NCBI GenBank assembly: GCA_028282065.1
Contig: JANQIR010000260.1
Coordinates: 1-44,260, forward strand
Direction of reading: 5' to 3'
Source: Aestuariivirgaceae bacterium
GTDB taxonomy: Bacteria > Pseudomonadota > Alphaproteobacteria > Rhizobiales > Aestuariivirgaceae
DNA: 44,260 nucleotides
Positions 1-8,215 of this stretch are shown piece by piece (position 1 is the stretch's first letter; every line of letters begins with the position of its first letter). Under the pieces are notes generated by a model, which did no database searches, had not been told where the DNA came from, and worked only from the letters and a program-made list of their open reading frames with translations. The position numbers and the translations under genes are program-made.

Positions 1-1270
1 TAACAGGCGTGCCGAAAATCTTCCTGGACAGGCCGCCGTCGAGAACGGTGCCGGTGCACTCTTCGTCCAGGCATACGGTCGAGTGTGCGGCAGTGAGCCT
101 TGGTACACCCTGCCATTTGGGATCGTACACGAGCGGGCGACCACAGTTGACGACAATGCGGTTGGAGCCCTCGGAGAACTCAAAGGCCAGTGCATCGGCC
201 GCGGCCTGAGGATTGATACCGGGTGCAGGCGGGGTGCCGGTATTCATGATCGCTACGGAGCTGCCGCGTGCCAGCCGGCAGTAGCCGGAATGCAGCGCAT
301 GGGTGAGCGGGCGGCCGCAGACCTCGTCAGATGCCAGCACGGCGCGCACATGGCCGGCCCGCGCAGCCGCGACGCCATTGAACTGAGCCAGACCGCTGTC
401 ACCATGGCTGAAGAACCGCAACATGGGCAGCATGCGTTCCAGGGCGGCGTTCAACGCATCGGGAACTTCCAGGCGGGCGTCTTCCAGCGAGGTCCGCAGC
501 GGCATCAGGTCGAGCAGAATATCCAGCAGGACGCCCGGGCTGCGGGATATGTGTCCTCCGTCCGGGTAGATTTGCTGATCAAGCTCCTGGGCCAGCTTTT
601 GTTGTGCGGCAGGCCGCAACGGTTCCAGGCCCGCCAGCCCAATGCTTGCGTAGTTTAACGCAATGGCGGCGTTGAGCCGGTTGAGTTTTGATGTTTCGGA
701 AACCAGTGAACGGGCCAGGCGACGGACCTGCCTGGTCAGGCTGTTGAAATAGATGTGATGGAAGTCTTCCGACGCCCCCTCCAGAAGGAACCGGTTGTGC
801 CGGATCCAGGAAATGAGTCTGCGGCTTAGCAGATCGTTTCGCCAGGCGACGGGTTTGTGCGACTTCGACCTGGCCCGTTCGATCCAGTCAGCGATCAGTG
901 CGCGCGCCAGCACTCGCCAGAGTTCGCGATTGCCTGCCTTGAGGTGTGCCAGCCAGTCGAAACTCTGCAGTTGTGCTGTCCAATGCTCGTCGGCGACGTC
1001 GTGATCGAAGATCACGCGGCCGCTACATTCAATGGCGGTGGCGCCAAAGGCAAACCGGCCGCGATAGAGATCAGGCGCAATATCGGGATTGCCGCGGGTC
1101 AGGGGTGTGATTTCATGACCGGCTCCGGTTGCCCGGATGGTGGACAAGACAGGGGTCAGCCGGCTTGCCTTGCGCAGTCCGCGCGATGCAATCTGGCGGG
1201 CGGCGAATTCAACCAGCCCGGCGAAGTCTGCCGGTGGTGCTGTGATGATGGCCCTGCTGCCTGGTTGCAT
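1..1270 (-). CDS. Heparinase II/III-like protein (3' end outside window)
   Basis: An open frame on the minus strand starts at ATG 1270 and runs off the left edge, giving about 423 residues with no stop. The translation resembles the Hyphomicrobiales heparinase II/III-like proteins: an alpha-helical toroid-like N-terminal half (motifs such as ADWIERAR, HIYFNSLTRQ, YPDGGHISRSPG), then HGDSGLAQFNG, and a beta-rich domain beginning near residue 330 (YCRLARGSS, IVVNCGRP). Family members are polysaccharide lyases or lyase-like proteins; no substrate can be assigned here. It follows rsmB on the same strand with a gap of about 120 bp, an order that is common in rhizobia. The annotation of family is fairly sure, the enzymatic activity is not. 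The C-terminus cannot be judged. Confidence 0.8.
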   Translation of the reverse strand, partial: MQPGSRAIITAPPADFAGLVEFAARQIASRGLRKASRLTPVLSTIRATGAGHEITPLTRGNPDIAPDLYRGRFAFGATAIECSGRVIFDHDVADEHWTAQLQSFDWLAHLKAGNRELWRVLARALIADWIERARSKSHKPVAWRNDLLSRRLISWIRHNRFLLEGASEDFHHIYFNSLTRQVRRLARSLVSETSKLNRLNAAIALNYASIGLAGLEPLRPAAQQKLAQELDQQIYPDGGHISRSPGVLLDILLDLMPLRTSLEDARLEVPDALNAALERMLPMLRFFSHGDSGLAQFNGVAAARAGHVRAVLASDEVCGRPLTHALHSGYCRLARGSSVAIMNTGTPPAPGINPQAAADALAFEFSEGSNRIVVNCGRPLVYDPKWQGVPRLTAAHSTVCLDEECTGTVLDGGLSRKIFGTPV

Positions 1271-1390
1271 GGTCGAAAATCAGCCGTCTGGAATCCGGGT
1301 GCCCGGAACATCGGTTCCGAGCCAGCACCTGATTTATCCATCCAGGGTGTTAACGATCTGATAACGAAACTGCCGCCCGGGGAGCCTTGT

Positions 1391-2722
1391 TCACGCCTTG
1401 CGGCGGAAACGGGCGGCAAAAAAGCCGTCCATGCCGGTTATGTCAGGGCCGGCCTCCAGACAGGGCAATGTGCGAAGATGACCGGACGGCGTAATCAGAT
1501 GGTCCAATCCGCCGATCTCGTCTGCTGTTGCGGGAACGGTTTCGAAGTCCTTGTGTCTTGCCAGGAAACCGGCGGCTGCCTGCTCGCCCTCTTCCGGTTC
1601 CAGCGAACAGGTGCAGTAGACGAGACGACCGCCGGGCCTTACCAGTTCTTTTGCCCTGTCGAGCAAGTCTGCCTGACGGCTGGCGAACTGCCCGATCATG
1701 TTTTGCGACTTCAGGATGTAGGCGTCGGGATGGCGCCTGATGGTGCCGGTTGCGGAGCACGGTGCATCGAGCAGAACGCCGTCGAAGTCATCACGCCGTC
1801 CGAGATTGCCGATATCGGCGCACTTTACCGTAGCGCTCAGCCCTGTTCGTTTCAGGTTCTCCGTCAATCGTTCCAGGCGGGATGCGGAATTGTCGATGGC
1901 GGTGACCCGGGCCCCGGCAGCAGCCAGCTGTAAGGTCTTGCCGCCCGGTGCAGCGCACAGGTCAGCGATCTGTTGGCCGCTCACGTCTCCCAGCAACCGT
2001 GCGGGAAGCGCCGCGGCCAAGTCCTGAACCCACCAGGCGCCTTCGTTAAAACCCGGCAGCAGCTCTATGGCGCCATGCGGGCCGGCGATGCGAATTGTGC
2101 CGGTTGGGAGAAGGGTGCCTTCAAGTTTTGTGCACCAGTGTTCTGCAGAGCCCTTGGCGGACAGGTCAAGCGGCGGTTCGGCGAGATGTGCCTCCGCGAT
2201 CCGGCGTGCTATCTCCTCGCCATAGGCTCTGGTCCAGCGATCCCACAACCAGACGGGTGTATTGAGCCGGCCGGCATCCTGGGCGGCGACAAGTTCGGGG
2301 CCTTCGGTAGCCACCTTGCGCAATACCGCGTTGACAAGGCCTGCCAGGTGACGGGTCTTCTGAGTGGATTTGACGATGTCCACGGCGAGATGAATTGCGG
2401 CGCGCGGCGGCACGCGCATGAAGAGTATCTGGGCACCGGCGGTTTGCAGAACGGCGCGGGCCAGCAAGGCTTTGCCGGTCAATGACTTGGTCATGAAGCA
2501 TGACAGGACGGCATCGATCTGACCACCACGGCGAAAGGTGGTCGCTGCGATGTGACGAACCAGGGCCCGGTCGCGTGCGCTGGAGCTCTGCAACGGGCCA
2601 GTGGTGCAGTTTGCGGCGAACAGCTCGTCAAAGGGCTGTTGCTCGCGGTATACGGCTGCGATCAGCCGTGCGGCCTCAAGCCGTGCGGTGCGGCCTTGCA
2701 TCGTCGTGGCGGGCTTTGTCAT
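1391..2722 (-). CDS. rsmB: 16S rRNA (cytosine-967-C5)-methyltransferase RsmB/Sun
   Basis: 443 residues, the normal length for RsmB. Residues about 1-150 form the NusB-like RNA-binding domain. The remainder is the Rossmann-fold SAM methyltransferase, with the SAM loop DLCAAPGGKT near residue 250, motif IV DAPCSATGTIRRHP, and motif VI VYCTCSLEPEEGEQ, which contains the catalytic cysteine. It acts in the cytoplasm, methylating C5 of cytosine 967 (E. coli numbering) in 16S rRNA. It sits between htpX upstream and the heparinase-like gene downstream on the same strand; the 57-bp gap to htpX suggests one transcript. Nothing is missing or unusual. Confidence 0.95.
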   Translation of the reverse strand: MTKPATTMQGRTARLEAARLIAAVYREQQPFDELFAANCTTGPLQSSSARDRALVRHIAATTFRRGGQIDAVLSCFMTKSLTGKALLARAVLQTAGAQILFMRVPPRAAIHLAVDIVKSTQKTRHLAGLVNAVLRKVATEGPELVAAQDAGRLNTPVWLWDRWTRAYGEEIARRIAEAHLAEPPLDLSAKGSAEHWCTKLEGTLLPTGTIRIAGPHGAIELLPGFNEGAWWVQDLAAALPARLLGDVSGQQIADLCAAPGGKTLQLAAAGARVTAIDNSASRLERLTENLKRTGLSATVKCADIGNLGRRDDFDGVLLDAPCSATGTIRRHPDAYILKSQNMIGQFASRQADLLDRAKELVRPGGRLVYCTCSLEPEEGEQAAAGFLARHKDFETVPATADEIGGLDHLITPSGHLRTLPCLEAGPDITGMDGFFAARFRRKA

Positions 2723-2779
2723 CAGGGGGGTGCTGCTTCTAAGTCAATCCGGAGCGCCGGACAATAGCCGCATCGTGTG

Positions 2780-3748
2780 CTATCCCCAAGGGCCTTGCCG
2801 CCCCTTTGCCGGCCGGCCACTCCCAGCCCGACTCCATGGGGCAGGTCCGGAACCGGGTGTTGCCCGGGCCGGCTCCTGATCCATCGGCTCCGGCTCGTCG
2901 TGATCCATGCCCCATTCCTCGGCAAGGTCCGCCAGAGCGGCAATCCGGTTGCCGGTGTCGGGATGGGTTGAAAACAGATTGTCCATGCGCGCGCCCGACA
3001 GCGGGTTGATGATGAACATGTGGGCGGTCGCAGGATTTGCTTCGGCAGCTTCATTTTCGCTCTGGTGTGCGGCATATTCGATGCTGTCGAGTGCGGAAGC
3101 CAGCCACATGGGGTTGCCGCATATCTCAGCTCCCAACCGGTCGGCGGCGTATTCGCGGGTCCGGCTGATCGCCATCTGCACCAGCATGGCGGCCAGCGGC
3201 GCCAATATGACCATTGCCAGCGTGCCGATGATTCCAAGCGGGTTGTCGCGGCCGCGGCCGAAGAACAGGCCGAAATTGGCCAGCATGGAGATGGCGCCGG
3301 CAATCGTTGCGGTGATCGTCATGATCAGCGTGTCGCGGTTCTTGATGTGTGCCAGCTCATGGGCCATTACCCCGGCAATTTCCTCTTTCGACAAAGTCCG
3401 CATTAGCCCTGTGGTTGCGGCGACTGCAGCGTTTTCCGGATTGCGCCCCGTGGCAAATGCGTTGGGCTGGTCCTCGTGCATGATGTAGACCTTGGGCATC
3501 GGCAGGTCAGCACGTTTCGCCAGCTGTTCGATCATTGAAAAGAATTCCCGGTTGGAATTGTGATCGACCTCCTCGGCATTGTGCATGCGCAGGACCATTT
3601 TGTCGGAGTTCCAGTAGGCAAAGACATTCATTGCAATGGAAACACCGAGGGCGATCAACAGGCCCATCTCTCCGGCAATCAGGAACCCGACGGCGAGAAA
3701 CAACCCGGTCAGTCCGGCAAGCAGCAATCCTGTGCGAAATATGTTCAT
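2780..3748 (-). CDS. htpX: Zinc metalloprotease HtpX homologue
   Basis: 322 residues of the M48B family. Two hydrophobic helices lie at about residues 5-40, followed by the zinc motif [10 protein letters not shown] near residue 130, two further hydrophobic stretches ([19 protein letters not shown] and [18 protein letters not shown]), and [10 protein letters not shown], which supplies the third zinc ligand. HtpX is an inner-membrane protease in membrane protein quality control. The C-terminus after about residue 290 is proline- and glycine-rich and of low complexity, as in other alphaproteobacterial copies. It is divergent from the SdhAF4 gene (3857) and probably co-transcribed with rsmB. Confidence 0.95.
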   Translation of the reverse strand: MNIFRTGLLLAGLTGLFLAVGFLIAGEMGLLIALGVSIAMNVFAYWNSDKMVLRMHNAEEVDHNSNREFFSMIEQLAKRADLPMPKVYIMHEDQPNAFATGRNPENAAVAATTGLMRTLSKEEIAGVMAHELAHIKNRDTLIMTITATIAGAISMLANFGLFFGRGRDNPLGIIGTLAMVILAPLAAMLVQMAISRTREYAADRLGAEICGNPMWLASALDSIEYAAHQSENEAAEANPATAHMFIINPLSGARMDNLFSTHPDTGNRIAALADLAEEWGMDHDEPEPMDQEPARATPGSGPAPWSRAGSGRPAKGRQGPWG

Positions 3749-3856
3749 TGGTCAGCACGTCTCCGCAAAGATCATGAACCCGGTCTGGAGCGACCGGCGT
3801 ATCATGCATATATATGAGGGCAGCCGCATGGCCTTCAACAAGCATGAGCGCCGTTC

Positions 3857-4093
3857 ATGACAAAATCGCACAAAACCGGGGCAAGAGTTGCAGACCAGGA
3901 TCGCCCGGACCTGCCCGCGCAGGCACACCGGGATCTGCCCGCGCAGGCGCGCCGGGCGTTGGCCGAGGCGGAGGAGCGGCGCAAGGCTGCGCAACAAGAT
4001 GGCTCGCGGCCACGCGAGATCAACGGAAGGGACGGGCCGGAACCGACGCGCTACGGCGATTGGGAAAAGAACGGTATTGCCAGCGATTTTTGA
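3857..4093 (+). CDS. Succinate dehydrogenase assembly factor 4 (DUF1674) family protein
   Basis: 78 residues. The C-terminal signature GRDGPEPTRYGDWEKNGIASDF-type block (residues about 57-78) is the hallmark of DUF1674/SdhAF4, a small soluble factor that binds flavinylated SdhA before it joins SdhB. The N-terminal half is a charged, helical, low-complexity segment containing two near copies of the residues RPDLPAQA/HRDLPAQA; this part varies widely in the family. It lies divergently next to htpX and rsmB, a neighbourhood seen in many rhizobia. The start at ATG 3857 has only a weak ribosome-binding site, so the exact N-terminus is uncertain. Confidence 0.85.
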   Translation: MTKSHKTGARVADQDRPDLPAQAHRDLPAQARRALAEAEERRKAAQQDGSRPREINGRDGPEPTRYGDWEKNGIASDF

Positions 4094-4128
4094 TCATCCC
4101 GCCAATGCGGTACGATCAGGACGAAGTT

Positions 4129-4160
4129 ACAGGCCGGAACGGGGCGCCGTTCCAGCCTGT
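4129..4160. terminator. Bidirectional hairpin between convergent genes
   Basis: Arms 4129-4142 and 4147-4160 pair over 14 bp with one C-A mismatch and a 4-base loop (GGCG). There is no long T-tract. It lies between the convergent SdhAF4 (ends 4093) and L,D-transpeptidase (ends 4190) genes, which suits a shared terminator. Confidence 0.6.
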
Positions 4161-4189
4161 CGATCTGTTCGTACACTTGTCTTGTGCCG

Positions 4190-4792
4190 TCAGATGACGA
4201 CGACCTTTGTGCCGATCCGCGTGCGTGAATAAAGGTCGATAACTTCCTCATTCAGCATGCGGATGCATCCGGACGACATGGCGCGCCCGATGGTATGCGG
4301 CGCATTGGTGCCGTGAATCCGGTATAGTGTATCGCGTTTGCCCTGGAACAGGTAAAGCGCGCGTGCGCCCAGCGGATTGCGCGGTCCACCTTCCATGACG
4401 TCCGGCAGCCGGCGGCCGTATTTTCTGAGCTCACGTTCGATCATGGCCTTCGGAGGACGCCAGGCCGGCCACTCAGCCTTGTGGCCGATCCTTGCGGTGC
4501 CGGACCATTCGAACCCGGCGCGGCCAACGCCCACTCCGTACTGGATGGCCTTGTCACCCTTGAGTACGTAGTAAAGTCTGCGCCGGCGTGTATCCACGAT
4601 CACGGTGCCGGGTCTTTCCGCAGTTCGGTACGAAACGGTACGCTTTCCTCCGTAGCGCCCTGCGCCGGCGCGCCGGGAGCGGGAGAATGTCGAACCAAAA
4701 TTGTAGCGAACCTTGTAATCCGCCTCGGCGAGAGCCTGGCCGCCTGACGCGGTCAGCGCCAGTCCTGACAAGATGAAATGGCGTCGGTCCAT
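4190..4792 (-). CDS. L,D-transpeptidase (YkuD / ErfK-YbiS family), Tat-type signal
   Basis: The C-terminal YkuD domain carries the catalytic signature HGTNAPHTIGRAMSSGCIRM, with the nucleophilic cysteine in SSGCIRM. These periplasmic enzymes form 3-3 peptidoglycan crosslinks or attach proteins to peptidoglycan. I place the start at ATG 4792 (200 residues) because GGAG stands 8 bases upstream and the protein then begins MDRRHFILSGLALTASGG, a twin-arginine-like signal ending near ALAEA; an in-frame start at 4834 has no such support. Residues about 25-60 are an arginine/glycine-rich linker. It is convergent with the SdhAF4 gene. Confidence 0.9.
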   Translation of the reverse strand: MDRRHFILSGLALTASGGQALAEADYKVRYNFGSTFSRSRRAGAGRYGGKRTVSYRTAERPGTVIVDTRRRRLYYVLKGDKAIQYGVGVGRAGFEWSGTARIGHKAEWPAWRPPKAMIERELRKYGRRLPDVMEGGPRNPLGARALYLFQGKRDTLYRIHGTNAPHTIGRAMSSGCIRMLNEEVIDLYSRTRIGTKVVVI

Positions 4793-4898
4793 TCCAGTTA
4801 CTCCATCAATTTTGTTGTGCAGCTTGTCCCACACTGGTGGTTTTAATGCGACAACTGATAACGTTTGGTTTCCTGAAAGCAGCTTTGATCACGCAAGA

Positions 4899-5279
4899 TC
4901 AGGCAAGCAAACGACACAAATGATGCAGTCTTTGGCGCACGCATAGCGGTGGCGGGTGTTGCCGGAGAGATGAAAACCGCGGCAATTCGGGGGGCGGCGC
5001 AAAAGCCGGAAATGCGGCAACCAGAGCCGGGAGCGATTTGTGGAGCGGGCCAAATGCCTGCGGCCGGAACCCTTCCAGTTCCCGTACCCGCTGGGCCTGG
5101 ATGGCCGTGCATTCGGAAGGGCATGAGGATTTCTCCCCCGCTACCGGGCCATCGGCAGATGCCAGGTTGAAGCCCGCCTTTGCCTGGTCCCAGCCAGAGG
5201 CAACTGCCAGGCACGGTTTTGCAACCAGCGCCAGCATGAGCGAGCACACCAGAACCTGAGCTAAGGCACGAAAACGCAT
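4899..5279 (-). CDS. Small secreted protein of unknown function
   Basis: 126 residues from ATG 5279, preceded by GGGGA at 8-base spacing. A clear Sec signal peptide (MRFRALAQVLVCSLMLALVAKPCLA) is followed by a mature part with two cysteines close together (SSCPSEC), then a proline-rich C-terminal half and two more cysteines near the end (PPLC, HHLC). No family is recognised. The reading frame gets support from the signal peptide and ribosome-binding site only; the proline/arginine-rich tail could be a by-product of high GC, so the true stop or even the reality of the gene is not certain. Confidence 0.45.
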   Translation of the reverse strand: MRFRALAQVLVCSLMLALVAKPCLAVASGWDQAKAGFNLASADGPVAGEKSSCPSECTAIQAQRVRELEGFRPQAFGPLHKSLPALVAAFPAFAPPPELPRFSSLRQHPPPLCVRQRLHHLCRLLA

Positions 5280-5320
5280 CAACAAATCCCCAAATATAGT
5301 CGATTAGATGGCTCATGGCG

Positions 5321-5354
5321 CCGTGATCTGCAAGACAAAACGGATCACGGTTTT
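5321..5354. repeat. Inverted repeat in the 5279/5470 divergent promoter region
   Basis: CCGTGATC (5321-5328) and GATCACGG (5343-5350) form perfect 8-bp arms around 14 bases, followed on the plus strand by TTTT. No gene ends into it on that strand, so an operator, or a leader hairpin of the minus-strand gene, is more likely than a terminator. Confidence 0.4.
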
Positions 5355-5415
5355 GCGAGGAATACCGACTGTCTCCTGCAAATCCCGTTCGGTTCAGCGG
5401 CCTGATTCCAGGGTT

Positions 5416-5467
5416 TTTGCCACCTTAGATTGATTGATTGTTTGATCAGATAACTTATGGTGGCAAA
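5416..5467 (+). promoter_or_regulatory. Long-range leader hairpin sequestering the thermonuclease-like gene RBS
   Basis: TTTGCCACC (5416-5424) is perfectly complementary to GGTGGCAAA (5459-5467), which lies directly before ATG 5470 and holds the only purine-rich ribosome-binding candidate. The 34-base loop is AT-rich with an ATTG triple repeat. In RNA the stem would cover the ribosome-binding site. Confidence 0.4.
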
Positions 5468-5469
5468 TC

Positions 5470-5937
5470 ATGATCACTTCGGCTCTTTTACGTTGCCTGG
5501 CAATCGTAGCGTTTTGCGCGCTGATTGCGCAGGCCCATCCCGCGCTTGGCAAGCGGGTGAGTTTCGACGGGCCGGTGCGTGCGGATGTCGTGCGGGTGAT
5601 CGATGGGGATACCCTTGATGTGCGGGTGCGGATATGGCTTGACCAGACGATACGCGTACTGGTTCGTATCCGCGGGATTGACGCGCCGGAGCGAAAGGCG
5701 CAATGCGCCCATGAAAGGCACATGGCGCGGCAGGCTGCCCGGCATCTGGAGTCCGCCGTGGCCACGGGTCCGGTCGTTTTGCGGAACATCGGCAGCGGCA
5801 AGTATTTCGGCCGCGTGCTGGCCGATGTCTCGTCTGCCAATGGGGCGGCCTTGTCGGGTGTCATGCTCGCGGCCGGACTGGCACGGCCTTATCGCGGCCG
5901 CCAGCGCGGATCGTGGTGTTCGCTGGCCGACATGTGA
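5470..5937 (+). CDS. Secreted thermonuclease-like (SNase domain) protein
   Basis: 155 residues. A signal peptide (ITSALLRCLAIVAFCALIAQAHPALG) precedes a staphylococcal-nuclease fold. The calcium/catalytic motifs are visible: VIDGDTLDV (Asp) and RIRGIDAPERK (Arg, Asp, Glu), and a later YFGRVLADV arginine. The family cleaves DNA and RNA in the periplasm or outside the cell. The start at 5470 fits the signal peptide; the upstream sequence forms a hairpin over the ribosome-binding site (see 5416-5467). It is compact compared with typical SNase proteins but the core appears complete. Confidence 0.85.
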   Translation: MITSALLRCLAIVAFCALIAQAHPALGKRVSFDGPVRADVVRVIDGDTLDVRVRIWLDQTIRVLVRIRGIDAPERKAQCAHERHMARQAARHLESAVATGPVVLRNIGSGKYFGRVLADVSSANGAALSGVMLAAGLARPYRGRQRGSWCSLADM

Positions 5938-6047
5938 GAGGCCTGCGCTTGGGTCCGCGGCAACGCCGCCAAAGTCTTGCAATGGACGAATCAGGGTGCT
6001 GCGGCTAGAGCGTTGAGCCGTGGACCACCGGCAACTTCGAGGATTGC

Positions 6048-6629
6048 ATGCTGCGCCGCCTGTACGACTGGGTCATGGACCTTGCCGCTCACCGCAATGC
6101 CACCGGTGTCTTGGCGGCGGTGTCGTTCGTCGAGAGTTCGTTCTTTCCAATACCGCCGGATGCGCTGCTGCTGCCGATGGCGCTGGCGAACCGGGCGAAG
6201 GCCTGGTTCTATGCCGCCGTTGCCACGGTGGCGTCTGTCCTGGGCGGTTTGTTCGGTTATGCGATCGGCTTCTTCCTGTTTGATACGCTTGGCGCCTACA
6301 TCATCGACCTGTACGGACTGACCGAGAAGTTCAACCGGTTTGCCGGCAGCTATAACGAAAATGGCGCGGCGATCGTGTTCTTTTTCGGGCTGACCCCCTT
6401 TCCCTACAAAGTCGTCACCATCGCGAGTGGTGTTACGCAACTCAACCTGGCGGTTTTCATTCTGGCCAGCGTTGTGGCGCGGGGGTTGCGGTTCTTTGCC
6501 GTGTGCGCCCTGCTGTACTGGTTCGGGCCACCCGTCAAGGCGTGGATTGAACGATACCTGCCCTGGGTGACGGTGGCGTTCGGAATTCTGCTTGTCGGCG
6601 GTTTTCTGGCGATTAAGTACCTCCTATAA
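6048..6629 (+). CDS. YqaA/DedA-family inner membrane protein
   Basis: 193 residues with a SNARE-associated/DedA-like (VTT) domain: ESSFFPIPPDALLLPMAL near residue 30, GGLFGYAIGFFLFDTLG, and the re-entrant-type motif FFFGLTPFPYKVVTIASG, then two further membrane helices. Such proteins are polytopic inner-membrane proteins; DedA relatives have been linked to lipid scrambling and membrane homeostasis. The YqaA subgroup has no settled substrate. It is followed 54 bp later by dsbB on the same strand, likely one operon. Confidence 0.85.
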   Translation: MLRRLYDWVMDLAAHRNATGVLAAVSFVESSFFPIPPDALLLPMALANRAKAWFYAAVATVASVLGGLFGYAIGFFLFDTLGAYIIDLYGLTEKFNRFAGSYNENGAAIVFFFGLTPFPYKVVTIASGVTQLNLAVFILASVVARGLRFFAVCALLYWFGPPVKAWIERYLPWVTVAFGILLVGGFLAIKYLL

Positions 6630-6683
6630 GTATCGCCCATGGTCCAGGCCCCAGATAGACGCCTGAGCAAAACCGGAGTTGAG

Positions 6684-7175
6684 ATGACGTTGAACAGCCT
6701 TCTCGTTCCGCCCCGTGCGGCCCTGGCCTTGCTGATAATGTCATTGGGCACCCTTGCCGCGGTCTGGATATTTCAGTTTGCCGGATTTGAACCGTGTCCG
6801 CTGTGCTTACAACAGCGCTGGGCGTGGTATGCGGTGATCCCCGTGTCCGCGGCGATCGCTGTTGTACAGCTTCGACGGCCGGGCAGTGTCTCCGGTACGG
6901 TGGGGCTCGTGCTTGCCGGGCTTGTCCTGTTGGCCGGCGCCGTGCTTGCCGGTTATCACGCCGGCGTGGAATGGAAATTCTGGCCGGGGCCGCAGTCCTG
7001 CGCCGGGGGGGCGGGATTGTCCGGTGGCCTGCCGGATCTGTCCAAGGCGCGGGTCATCCTGTGCGATGAGGTTCAGGGCAGATTTCTCGGCCTGTCCTTT
7101 GCGGGCTGGAATGTGCTCGCATCTTTGACGGCGGCGGCGATTGCCTTTGTCGGTGCGCGTTCTAGGGACTGTTGA
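6684..7175 (+). CDS. dsbB: Disulfide bond formation protein B
   Basis: Four membrane helices are visible. The first periplasmic loop has the quinone-linked CPLC pair (FEPCPLCLQQRWAW), and the second has the separated cysteine pair (SCAGG ... VILCDE). DsbB reoxidises DsbA and passes electrons to ubiquinone. I chose ATG 6684 (163 residues) because GGAG lies five bases upstream and the protein then starts with a short cytosolic tail before helix 1; the upstream in-frame ATG at 6639 lacks a ribosome-binding site. The stop codon lies inside the hairpin shared with ispA. Confidence 0.92.
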   Translation: MTLNSLLVPPRAALALLIMSLGTLAAVWIFQFAGFEPCPLCLQQRWAWYAVIPVSAAIAVVQLRRPGSVSGTVGLVLAGLVLLAGAVLAGYHAGVEWKFWPGPQSCAGGAGLSGGLPDLSKARVILCDEVQGRFLGLSFAGWNVLASLTAAAIAFVGARSRDC

Positions 7176-7192
7176 GTATCAACAGACCCTAG
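7162..7192. terminator. Bidirectional terminator overlapping both stop codons (dsbB / ispA)
   Basis: Arms 7162-7175 and 7179-7192 pair over 14 bp with a single A-A mismatch and a 3-base loop. The left arm contains the dsbB stop TGA (7173-7175) and the right arm the ispA stop (7189-7191). Confidence 0.75.
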
Positions 7193-8073
7193 TTCTTCCG
7201 CTCGATTATGAAACGTGCGGCGTCTTTGAGGTTGCCGGCACTGGCGCCATAGGGCTCAAGCGCTTCGCAGGCCTCGTCGACGAGTGTCCGCGCCCGTGCC
7301 TTTGCGCCGTCGAGGCCTAAAAGGTCGATAAATGTGGCCTTTCCGGCGTCTGCATCTTTCTGTGTCGCCTTGCCCAACTGTTCCGGTGTCGACTCGATAT
7401 CCAATATGTCATCGGCGATTTGAAACGCCAGCCCAACACGATCCGCATAGGTCCGCATGGCCAGCCGGTCGCCGGTTCCTGCCTTGGCCAAAGTCACGCC
7501 TGCCTCAAGCGCGAAGCGGAACAACGCGCCGGTCTTGAGGTTCTGAATGGCCTCTATATCGCTGCGGTCATGTGTTTGGGTCTTTTCCGCTTCAAGATCC
7601 AGCATTTGACCGCCAACCATACCGGCGTGCCCGGCGGCCGCAGCCAGTTCCAGAACCAGTTGCGCCCGAACCTGCGCATCTGAGTGCGTCTTCACATCGC
7701 CCAGAATCTCGAATGCGAATGTCAGGAGCCCGTCGCCGGCCAGAATGGCGGTCGCCTCGTCGAATGCGATGTGGCAGGTCGGTTTTCCACGACGCAGGTC
7801 GTCGTCCATGGCCGGCAGATCGGCATGCACCAGCGAGAAACAGTGGACGCATTCCAGCGCCGCACCGGTGCGCAGTGCCGGCTGATCGTCGACGTCGAAA
7901 ATCCGCCCGCTTTCGACAACGAAAAACGGCCTCAACCGCTTTCCCTGACCCAGCGAGGCATAGCGCATGGCTTCGACAACGCGGCGGGCTGGTGCGGCTT
8001 TCAACTCAAGCGTTTCATCGAGCAGCGCATCAATCCGTGCGGCTGTCTCTTTAAGGGCGGATTTGAACGACAT
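7189..8073 (-). CDS. ispA: Short-chain polyprenyl (farnesyl) diphosphate synthase
   Basis: The trans-isoprenyl diphosphate synthase fold is clear: first aspartate-rich motif DDDLRRGKP, the QGKRLRPFF IPP-binding arginine region, QMLDLEAEK, and second aspartate-rich motif DDILD. It condenses IPP with DMAPP/GPP to farnesyl diphosphate in the cytoplasm. The chain length is inferred from the residues and the usual 290-300 aa size, not proven. I take ATG 8073 (MSFKSALKE, 294 residues); an in-frame TTG at 8106 is possible but has no ribosome-binding site. It is convergent with dsbB. Confidence 0.9.
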   Translation of the reverse strand: MSFKSALKETAARIDALLDETLELKAAPARRVVEAMRYASLGQGKRLRPFFVVESGRIFDVDDQPALRTGAALECVHCFSLVHADLPAMDDDLRRGKPTCHIAFDEATAILAGDGLLTFAFEILGDVKTHSDAQVRAQLVLELAAAAGHAGMVGGQMLDLEAEKTQTHDRSDIEAIQNLKTGALFRFALEAGVTLAKAGTGDRLAMRTYADRVGLAFQIADDILDIESTPEQLGKATQKDADAGKATFIDLLGLDGAKARARTLVDEACEALEPYGASAGNLKDAARFIIERKN

Positions 8074-8215
8074 AGGTAAACTCAACGACAAGGAAGGACT
8101 TGGCAAAATACCGTAAAATTGTGCATTGGAATGGTTGAGACCTCACTCTTAGAGTCTGTCGCCACATATCGCAAGCCACACGATTGGACTAAGGCTCCAG
8201 GATCAGGACCGTCTC

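Noticed and set aside
857-1933. Long plus-strand ORF (358 aa)
   Set aside because: It spans antisense to rsmB and the heparinase-like gene and has no family features; both minus-strand proteins are clear.
4843-5316. Alternative 157-aa ORF overlapping the small secreted protein
   Set aside because: It lacks a signal peptide and ribosome-binding site and has Gly/Pro-rich shadow composition; the other frame has both signals.
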